From Sporomusa acidovorans (GTDB taxonomy: Bacteria > Bacillota > Negativicutes > Sporomusales > Sporomusaceae), in contig NZ_FNAM01000034.1 of NCBI RefSeq assembly GCF_900101845.1, positions 1-64,000 of the forward strand: a DNA stretch of 64,000 bases. The letters run 5' to 3'. The position numbers and the translations under genes are program-made. This document shows, piece after piece, positions 58,311 to 64,000 of the stretch. Each line of letters starts with the position of its first letter. Positions within the stretch are counted from its first letter, which is position 1. The notes under the pieces are model-generated. The model was not told where the DNA came from. It saw only the letters and a list, made by a program, of their open reading frames with translations, and ran no database searches.

Positions 58311-58787
58311 TTAAAACACTTTCGGATTTTGCGGATTATTCTTTATCGATTGCAGTTCCAAGACCCAACCAACTAAATAGCTAAAAAGCAGCGCGATTAA
58401 CAGGCGGGCTCCGGCCATGACCAAAATGTTCGCCCCTAAACCTACAAACAGAGCCGTTTCCTCAAACAAGGAGTGGCAGATTGCGATCATTACAAAAAGG
58501 ACGGTAAGAGTCTCGCGGGAAAAGTTTTCCTCCTTGGCTGTCTGAAGAATAACGCCACTGCCGGACACGATGCCAATAAATAAACCAACAAGAGCCGGTA
58601 AAGCAGCACTTCCCGGCAGATGAAAAGCACGTGTAAGCCAGTTGGACCGTTGCGAAAGGATTTCCAGCCAGCCATATTGTTTGGCAAACTCAATCATAAC
58701 CATGAGCGGTAAAATAATAAGAGCCAGTTTCCCCACAGTTATCAGACCGGTAAGCCCCCCTTGATATAAGCTTTCTACGAATGTCAC
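58311..58787 (-). CDS. Nucleoside-recognition (Gate) domain membrane protein, SpmB-like
   Basis: 158 residues, with about four membrane helices and the family motif AICHSLFEETALFVGLGAN. GTG 58787 has GGGGGA eight bases upstream; a longer frame to 58862 runs through the preceding gene and lacks a ribosome site. It forms a pair with the next gene upstream, like SpmA/SpmB of spore maturation, but each is shorter and the substrate is unknown. Confidence 0.8.
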   Translation of the reverse strand: MTFVESLYQGGLTGLITVGKLALIILPLMVMIEFAKQYGWLEILSQRSNWLTRAFHLPGSAALPALVGLFIGIVSGSGVILQTAKEENFSRETLTVLFVMIAICHSLFEETALFVGLGANILVMAGARLLIALLFSYLVGWVLELQSIKNNPQNPKVF

Positions 58788-58800
58788 AATGTCTTTCCCC

Positions 58801-59217
58801 CTATATCCCGGCCATATGAAGTACCCATGCAGCCAGAAAAGCGCCGATAAACCGTAGCCCAAATACTAAAATACCGCTGGCTCCTGCTTCAGTTACCACT
58901 GCAGTTTCCATGAAAGCACCATGGCAGACAGCCATCATGGTGCTTAAAACAGTCAATTCGCTTGACGATAAGGATAAGGTTACCATAGCCCCTATCCCCC
59001 CGTAGATACTGGTTAGAATACCGATAACAAAAGCGATAGCCGCTTCACCCGGAAGACCGACACTATGCATAAGCGGAGCAAATACCTGGCCAATAGTATG
59101 CAATAAAGTTGTCGCCTGCAAAACAGAGACAAAAATTATTGCCGGAATAACCACCCGTGCCAGCCGGAAAACCACACCTATCCCCTGCTGCACGCCTGTT
59201 TTTATAATCTGTACCAT
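58801..59217 (-). CDS. Nucleoside-recognition (Gate) domain membrane protein, SpmA-like
   Basis: 138 residues, about four membrane helices. The motif AVCHGAFMETAVVTEAGAS mirrors the one in the partner protein, and GLPGEAAIAFVIGILTSIYGGIGAM is the other conserved half. Two such half-size proteins probably assemble into one transporter or channel. It lies 13 bases upstream of its partner and six bases downstream of the 64-residue membrane protein gene. Confidence 0.82.
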   Translation of the reverse strand: MVQIIKTGVQQGIGVVFRLARVVIPAIIFVSVLQATTLLHTIGQVFAPLMHSVGLPGEAAIAFVIGILTSIYGGIGAMVTLSLSSSELTVLSTMMAVCHGAFMETAVVTEAGASGILVFGLRFIGAFLAAWVLHMAGI

Positions 59218-59223
59218 GCAGCG

Positions 59224-59418
59224 TCAACCTCTGGACCGGTTTTCCAGCAAATATTTCCTGCGCTTTAACCGGTAACGCAACCAGCGTTCACAATCCGTCC
59301 AAACAGCAACAGCCACAAAGCCGCCGATAAACAGCCGTCCCCCATTAACTCCGCTATAACATTGGTCTATGAGTAAAAACACCAGGCCAATCATACATAC
59401 CAAACTGCAAGCGCGCAT
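59224..59418 (-). CDS. Small membrane protein, 64 aa
   Basis: Starts at ATG 59418 with AGGAGGGGAG in front. Two hydrophobic stretches (SLVCMIGLVFLLIDQCY and GRLFIGGFVAVAVW) precede a strongly basic tail (RWLRYRLKRRKYLLENRSRG). It heads the nucleoside-recognition pair and is probably a subunit or regulator of it. Family not recognised. Confidence 0.7.
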   Translation of the reverse strand: MRACSLVCMIGLVFLLIDQCYSGVNGGRLFIGGFVAVAVWTDCERWLRYRLKRRKYLLENRSRG

Positions 59419-59522
59419 TGTCTCCCCTCCTAACGTTCTGCCATCATTATAAACCGGCTGGAGGAAGCAACGGAAATTGCAAGTCCTTATGAAAATAATA
59501 AAAAACTTTTATGTTTTATTTA

Positions 59523-60428
59523 TCATATAACTTTAAGATAGTCCCTAAGGCCGCTTTCTTCCTGGGCATATTCGGCAAATATCGTCAAAAGCGATCGCAT
59601 GGCCGGTGTTAGCTCCTTACTTTTATGAAAAGCAACCGACATAACAAACGTAATCTGTGGTGCCTTCGTGAATTCAATTAAAGCGCCTTCCGTTAAACAC
59701 TCTTCTACCAGTACATAAGGTAAAATGCTGGCCCCCATACCATCCAACACGGCCCGTTTAATGGCTTCCGCATCACTATATTCGATAATCGAATGAATAG
59801 CCTCTTTATCTTTTAATACTTCTTCAAACTTGGTTCGGTATACAGAACCCGGACGAAAATTGATAAAAGGATACCGGCTGATATCCGTACAATGGTTATG
59901 GGCGGCAACCAGTTCACGGCTGGCTACCCAAACCAGTCTTTCTTGGAACAAGTCAAATTGAATGATGTGATTATTGGCAATTTTATTATGGACAACGGCA
60001 ATATCATACGTATTATCCATTAGTCCTTTTAAGGTGACAGGCAGATTACTGCAGATATCGACAGTAACCGATCCCGGTATGCCACGGTTTTGAAATTCCA
60101 ATAACACCGGTGAGAGAATATAGCTGGCGGCTGTCGTCGCCGCCCCAACCTTGACGGAATCACTGATCGCCGCAAAGCGCTGCATCGCTGTATCGATATT
60201 CTGGTAAATACCTACTAATTTTTCTGCTTGGACCGTCAATTCACGACCGGCTTCTGTAATATAAAGCTTCTTGCCAATTCGTTCAAATAAAGCAACGCCA
60301 TAATGGTCTTCCAGCGCCCTGATCTGAGCGGTGACTGCCGGCTGTGTAAAATTCAACTGTTCGGCAGCCTGTGTGATATTATTTAATTTCGCTACCTGCA
60401 GAAATGTTTGAAAGAGCTGAATATCCAT
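59523..60428 (-). CDS. LysR family transcriptional regulator
   Basis: 301 residues. N-terminal winged helix (QLFQTFLQVAKLNNITQAAEQLNFTQPAVTAQIRALED) and a C-terminal effector domain (VKVGAATTAASYILSPVL, GLMDNTYDIAVVH, GMGASILPYVLVEE). GGAGGGGGG precedes the ATG. It lies between the nucleoside-recognition genes downstream and the lysE-type gene upstream, all on the minus strand; its targets are unknown, either neighbour being possible. Confidence 0.92.
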   Translation of the reverse strand: MDIQLFQTFLQVAKLNNITQAAEQLNFTQPAVTAQIRALEDHYGVALFERIGKKLYITEAGRELTVQAEKLVGIYQNIDTAMQRFAAISDSVKVGAATTAASYILSPVLLEFQNRGIPGSVTVDICSNLPVTLKGLMDNTYDIAVVHNKIANNHIIQFDLFQERLVWVASRELVAAHNHCTDISRYPFINFRPGSVYRTKFEEVLKDKEAIHSIIEYSDAEAIKRAVLDGMGASILPYVLVEECLTEGALIEFTKAPQITFVMSVAFHKSKELTPAMRSLLTIFAEYAQEESGLRDYLKVI

Positions 60429-60480
60429 TCATCCCCCCTCCTTCCTTTTGTAAATTACGGCTTGGCAATCGCCTTTAATT

Positions 60481-61092
60481 TTAGAGAGAAAACAAACTTA
60501 GCACACCAAAACCAAAAATGATAACCCCGGAACATTGATTGACGATTTTCAGATGGTGTTGCTTAATATTAGCCCGCAAAGCATTAACAACTGAACTTAA
60601 CAATAGCCACCAAAGAAGCGAACCCACAAAAACCCCAAACACCATAAAGCCCGCGAGCCAAAAATTTCCAGCGGCCGCCCCAATCCCCAAGCCTGCGAAA
60701 ACGGCAACAAAAGACATGATTGTCGTTGGATTGGTCAACGTTAAGAAGAAAGCCGACGTATAAGCCCCCAACAACCCCTTGCCTGCCGCTGCCGCCGCTG
60801 TTTCAGACGGAACAGCGCGAAAAGTGTAAACACCCAAATAAAGTAAAAACAGTCCCCCAAATACATGTAAATAAAACCGGTTATCCAGTAAAAGTGTGGA
60901 AATGGCTGTGATACCAAAAGCGGCAATACACCCATAAACGGCATCAGCGGACGCTGCTCCAAAACCTGAAAGAAAACCGTTTGCCATTCCACTAGCTAAC
61001 GTCCGCCGAATACAAAGAACGCCTATCGGCCCGACAGGTGCCGCAATCGAAAAACCAAGGATAACCCCTTTGATCAAAAAAAGAAGCTCCAT
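60481..61092 (-). CDS. LysE/RhtB family amino acid exporter
   Basis: About 203 residues, six membrane helices. Conserved features: GFSIAAPVGPIGVLCIRRTL at the N-terminus, ASADAVYGCIAAFG, FLTLTNPTTIMSFVAVFAGLG. It exports an amino acid or related metabolite. ATG 61092 is better placed after AAGG than 61098. The Lrp/AsnC gene 13 bases upstream is the probable regulator, as for many LysE-type exporters. Confidence 0.9.
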   Translation of the reverse strand: MELLFLIKGVILGFSIAAPVGPIGVLCIRRTLASGMANGFLSGFGAASADAVYGCIAAFGITAISTLLLDNRFYLHVFGGLFLLYLGVYTFRAVPSETAAAAAGKGLLGAYTSAFFLTLTNPTTIMSFVAVFAGLGIGAAAGNFWLAGFMVFGVFVGSLLWWLLLSSVVNALRANIKQHHLKIVNQCSGVIIFGFGVLSLFSL

Positions 61093-61104
61093 TGACATCT
61101 GCCT

Positions 61105-61560
61105 TCATTCCCTGCTTAACGGCAATACGGGAGTTTCCTTGAAGGTTGACAGAACGACTGTGGTTTGGGTTTTGACTCCGGGAAAAGCCTTGAGTTTTTC
61201 ACCGATTAAACTTTCAAGATCACGCGTATTCCGACATCGTACCTTGAGAATATAATCCTGCGCACCGGCTACATGATGGCACTCCTGAATCTGTGCCTGC
61301 TGCTTCACTAAATCTAAAAATGCACTTCGTTGTTCGCCCTGTTCGAGCGTCACTGAAATAAAAGCGGCTAATCCACACCCGACTGCCTCCGGGTCAATTA
61401 ATGCCGAATAGCCTGTAATGATTTGGGTTTCTTCTAACTTGCGCACTCTATCGGCAACAGCCGGAGCAGACAGTCCCAAATATGTGCCAAGCTCCGCCCA
61501 GGTTGAACGCGCTTGTATCATAAGCCGCCCGATTAGTTTCATATCGTTATTATCAATCAT
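61105..61560 (-). CDS. Lrp/AsnC family transcriptional regulator
   Basis: 151 residues from ATG 61560 (AAGGTG in front). N-terminal winged helix (MIDNNDMKLIGRLMIQARST, YLGLSAPAVADRVRKLEETQII) and the RAM effector domain (AFISVTLEQGEQ, ECHHVAGAQDYILKVRCRN, LSTFKETPVLPL). It senses amino acids and probably controls the adjacent LysE-type exporter. A few-codon longer frame upstream is unsupported. Confidence 0.92.
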   Translation of the reverse strand: MIDNNDMKLIGRLMIQARSTWAELGTYLGLSAPAVADRVRKLEETQIITGYSALIDPEAVGCGLAAFISVTLEQGEQRSAFLDLVKQQAQIQECHHVAGAQDYILKVRCRNTRDLESLIGEKLKAFPGVKTQTTVVLSTFKETPVLPLSRE

Positions 61561-61665
61561 CAAATTCACCTTTTTCAAATGTTTTAACATCATTTTACCT
61601 TTGATTGATAAGAAAGTAAAGTATATAGAAAAAATAATATCTCCCTTGACTTTCTCAAAATCGAA

Positions 61666-61694
61666 TTGACTCTTTGTTGTATATGTTATAAAAT
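61666..61694 (+). promoter_or_regulatory. Putative promoter of the 2-enoate reductase gene
   Basis: TTGACT (61666-61671), 17 bases, TAAAAT (61689-61694), in the divergent region between the Lrp gene and the reductase gene, 54 bases before the ATG. Confidence 0.45.
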
Positions 61695-61747
61695 TAACTT
61701 AACGCATTCACTGAATTCATTAGATGAAATTGGGAGGTTTTAGCATT

Positions 61748-63745
61748 ATGTCGCTCAAGTACCAAAAATTATTTGACCCTGTTAAGATTGGTGCGCTTGA
61801 GGTGAAGAACCGTTTTGCCATGGCACCAATGGGGCCATTGGGACTTTCCGATACCGAAGGCGGCTTTAACCAGCGCGGTATCGAATATTACACAGCCCGG
61901 GCGCGCGGCGGCACCGGCCTTATCATCACCGGCGTAACCTTCGTAGACAATGAAGTGGAAGAACACGGCATGCCCAGCGTTCCTTGTTCGACGCACAATC
62001 CCTTGCACTTTATCCGCACCGCCCGGGAAATGACCGAACGCATCCATGCTTATGATGCCAAAGTATTTCTGCAGGTAAGCGGCGGCTTTGGCCGGGTAAC
62101 CATCCCGACAAATTTAGGGGAATTTCCGCCGGTGGCTCCTTCTCCCATCCAGCACCGCTGGCTGGATAAGACCTGCCGGGAATTGACCATACCAGAAATC
62201 AAATCCATTGTGAAAAAGTTTGGTGACGGTGCGGCCAATGCCAAACGCGCCGGCTTTGACGGCGTACAGATTCATGCCGTGCATGAAGGCTATCTGATCG
62301 ATCAGTTTGCCATCTCTTTCTTTAACAACCGGACCGACGAGTACGGCGGTTCTTTGGAAAATCGCCTCCGTTTTGCCCGGGAGATCGTTGAAGAAATCAA
62401 AGCAAGATGCGGCAATGATTTCCCTGTTACTTTGCGTTACAGCCCTAAGAGCTTCATAAAAGATTGGCGCGAAGGCGCGTTGCCTGGTGAAGAATTTGAA
62501 GAAAAAGGCCGGGATATTCCTGAAGGCATTGAAGCTGCCAAGCTGCTGGCGGCTTATGGTTATGACGCCCTGGATATCGACGTAGGCTCTTACGATGCCT
62601 GGTGGTGGAGTCATCCCCCGATGTATCAGGAAAAAGGCCTGTACATCCCTTATGCGAAAACTATAAAAGAAGTGGTTGCTGTGCCTATCATTTGCGCAGG
62701 GCGCATGGACAACCCGGATTTAGCTTTACGTGCAGTCAATGATGGCGCCTGCGACATGGTCAGTCTCGGCCGCCCGCTGCTGGCCGATGAAAACTTGGTA
62801 AATAAAGTACGTGCAGGTAAAGTGGCCGCTATCCGTCCTTGCTTATCCTGTCAGGAAGGCTGTATGGGACGCATCCAAGAATTTTCCGCACTCAACTGCG
62901 CCGTAAATCCTGCGGCCTGCCGGGAAAAGGATGCCGCCTTATACCCTGTGCTCAAGAGCAAAAAAGTGGTCATTGTCGGCGGCGGCGTGGCCGGCTGTGA
63001 GGCAGCCAGAGTCCTGGCCCTAAGAGGCCACAAACCGGTTATCTATGAAAAAACAAACCGTCTGGGCGGCAACCTCATTCCTGGCGGTATGCCCGACTTC
63101 AAGGAAGATGATCATGCTTTGGTTGCCTGGTATGAGCATACCCTTAAAGAACTGGGGGTCGAGGTAAACCTCAACACGGAAGTCAACGCTAAAAAATTAG
63201 CGGAGACCGCTGCCGATGCCGTTATCATCGCTACCGGCTCCAAACCCAAAATATTCTGCTTCGGCGACGACAGCAAAGTGTTTGCCGCTGCCGATGTCCT
63301 GTTAGGCAAAGTGGACCCTGGCCAAAATGTGGTCATAGTCGGCGGCGGCCTTGTCGGCTGCGAGCTCGCCATCTGGCTGGCCAAGCACAAAAAGAACGTC
63401 ACCCTAGTGGAAATCCAGGAATGCCTCCTGGCGGTAAACGGCCCCCTCTGCCATGCCAATTCGGAAATGCTGGAAAAACTCGTGCCCTACAGTGGCGTTA
63501 ACGTATTGACTTCCACGAAAGTGGTAAAAACCACCGATAAAGGCATCATGATCAGCAACAGTGGTACGGAAAAAGAAATTCCCGCCGACAGTGTTGTCCT
63601 GGCAGTTGGGTACAGCGCCGAAAATGCTCTCTATAACGAAGTGAAATATGATTATCCGGATATCCATTTAATCGGGGATGCCCGTAATGTGGCCAACATT
63701 ATGTATGCCATCTGGGACGCTTATGAAGTAGCCTCTCATTTATAA
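61748..63745 (+). CDS. 2-enoate reductase-type NADH:flavin oxidoreductase (old yellow enzyme family)
   Basis: 665 residues. N-terminal FMN TIM barrel (VKNRFAMAPMGPLGLSD, IQIHAVHEGYLIDQF-type region with NNRTDEYGGSLENRLRF), a 4Fe-4S cysteine set CLSCQEGCMGR ... CAVNPAACRE (residues about 365-395), then FAD (VVIVGGGVAGCEAARVL) and NAD(P)H (VVIVGGGLVGCELA) domains. Length and order equal 2-enoate reductases such as FldZ, which reduce cinnamate-like acids in anaerobes. The acceptor is not known. I start at ATG 61748, ten bases after GGGAGG. It stands alone, with a strong terminator. Confidence 0.9.
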   Translation: MSLKYQKLFDPVKIGALEVKNRFAMAPMGPLGLSDTEGGFNQRGIEYYTARARGGTGLIITGVTFVDNEVEEHGMPSVPCSTHNPLHFIRTAREMTERIHAYDAKVFLQVSGGFGRVTIPTNLGEFPPVAPSPIQHRWLDKTCRELTIPEIKSIVKKFGDGAANAKRAGFDGVQIHAVHEGYLIDQFAISFFNNRTDEYGGSLENRLRFAREIVEEIKARCGNDFPVTLRYSPKSFIKDWREGALPGEEFEEKGRDIPEGIEAAKLLAAYGYDALDIDVGSYDAWWWSHPPMYQEKGLYIPYAKTIKEVVAVPIICAGRMDNPDLALRAVNDGACDMVSLGRPLLADENLVNKVRAGKVAAIRPCLSCQEGCMGRIQEFSALNCAVNPAACREKDAALYPVLKSKKVVIVGGGVAGCEAARVLALRGHKPVIYEKTNRLGGNLIPGGMPDFKEDDHALVAWYEHTLKELGVEVNLNTEVNAKKLAETAADAVIIATGSKPKIFCFGDDSKVFAAADVLLGKVDPGQNVVIVGGGLVGCELAIWLAKHKKNVTLVEIQECLLAVNGPLCHANSEMLEKLVPYSGVNVLTSTKVVKTTDKGIMISNSGTEKEIPADSVVLAVGYSAENALYNEVKYDYPDIHLIGDARNVANIMYAIWDAYEVASHL

Positions 63746-63771
63746 TAGTACTACAGGCCAGTCTTCCAAAT

Positions 63772-63809
63772 ACTCTGATAAAAAACGCTCTTTATCAGAG
63801 TATTTTTTT
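63772..63809 (+). terminator. Terminator of the 2-enoate reductase gene
   Basis: ACTCTGATAA (63772-63781) pairs perfectly with TTATCAGAGT (63792-63801), followed by ATTTTTTTC. Confidence 0.95.
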
Positions 63810-63928
63810 CTAAATGCCACATGATATTTATAAATTACGCTAATCCTGTCCGCTTATCGCCGAGCTCGCTGCCAAAAAGATTGTCGCCAATTAAACATAT
63901 AATATAATAAAGGATGAGGTGAAAATTT

Positions 63929-64000
63929 ATGACCCAAATGACCAGCCGTGCTAAACAAGCCGAAGCCACCAAAAACAGGATTTATCAATGCGGCTGCGAC
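63929..64000 (+). CDS. TetR-type transcriptional regulator (5' end only)
   Basis: ATG 63929 with GAGGTG seven bases upstream; 24 codons are visible and the frame is open at the window edge. The N-terminus MTQMTSRAKQAEATKNRIYQ resembles the first helix of TetR/AcrR regulators, where a basic segment with T-K-x-x-I-Y leads into the helix-turn-helix. So short a piece allows only a tentative call. Confidence 0.5.
   Translation, partial: MTQMTSRAKQAEATKNRIYQCGCD

Noticed and set aside
1..64000. CRISPR arrays, tRNA or rRNA genes, prophage or insertion-sequence transposases
   Set aside because: No regularly spaced direct repeats, cloverleaf-type sequences, rRNA-like stretches or transposase/integrase motifs were found. 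The dispersed repeats are irregularly spaced and palindromic.

Overview
The window comes from a spore-forming member of the Firmicutes that has an outer membrane, most likely a Sporomusa-like member of the Negativicutes. It combines endospore genes (a gerA-gerB-gerC germination operon, cwlD plus a polysaccharide deacetylase for cortex) and Firmicute regulators (CodY, BirA-type operator) with genes that only make sense in a diderm envelope: a TonB-dependent outer-membrane receptor together with TonB, ExbB and ExbD. Corrinoid metabolism, radical SAM enzymes, ferredoxin-type proteins and a 2-enoate reductase point to a strict anaerobe. The genus is inferred from gene content, not from a marker gene.

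Layout. 1-5902 (minus): cob(I)alamin adenosyltransferase, a split B12-dependent acyl-CoA mutase (560 + 134 aa), its MeaB GTPase, an M24 peptidase and the alpha subunit of a CoA-transferase (cut by the window edge). 6098-8849 (minus): MetA, a GNAT acetyltransferase and small envelope or stress proteins. 8889-13110 (minus): gerA-gerB-gerC. 13468-14238: a proline-rich membrane protein with a possible frameshift. 14402-24900 (minus): an eleven-gene operon that looks like a complete two-membrane uptake route for a metal chelate or corrinoid-like compound (binding lipoprotein, FecCD permease, ATPase, TonB, ExbB, ExbD, outer-membrane receptor). Interleaved are a radical SAM enzyme, an unrecognised 373-residue protein, an FmdE-family protein and a TrmO-like/FmdE-like fusion. 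25151-27675 (minus): a three-gene operon with a HypB/UreG/CobW-like GTPase, an ABC-type ATPase and a DUF364 (putative heavy-metal chelation) protein. 28030-29316 (plus): a cysteine-rich 4Fe-4S protein. The two minus operons have almost the same promoter layout, and the plus gene has a related one, so I read 14402-29316 as one coregulated system. It is the best candidate here for something undescribed.

29366-30782 (plus): cwlD and deacetylase. 31024-36593 (minus): IclR regulator, pyrF, dihydroorotase, MFS transporter and an N-carbamoyl amino acid hydrolase, which together suggest use of orotate, dihydroorotate or carbamoyl-aspartate. 37232-38008: codY. 39277-42959 (plus): BirA operator, then bioY-bioB-bioD-bioA. 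43577-44623 (minus): a GapB-like glyceraldehyde-3-phosphate dehydrogenase. 44896-46134: exported SGNH hydrolase. 46425-51753: kdpD-kdpE followed, behind a KdpE-like box, by the K+ importer gene kimA. 52319-58186: sugar epimerase-like protein, a GlpA-like/FAD oxidoreductase/DUF1667 operon and an MFS transporter. 58311-63745: two nucleoside-recognition membrane proteins, LysR, LysE, Lrp and a 2-enoate reductase. A TetR-type regulator begins at the right edge.

At least ten copies of a palindromic intergenic repeat, built around GCAGGCGGGTGGTGT or CAGGGTGTTGG and flanked by CTAAAGATTT, are scattered through the window. No tRNA, rRNA, CRISPR array, prophage or transposase gene was seen.
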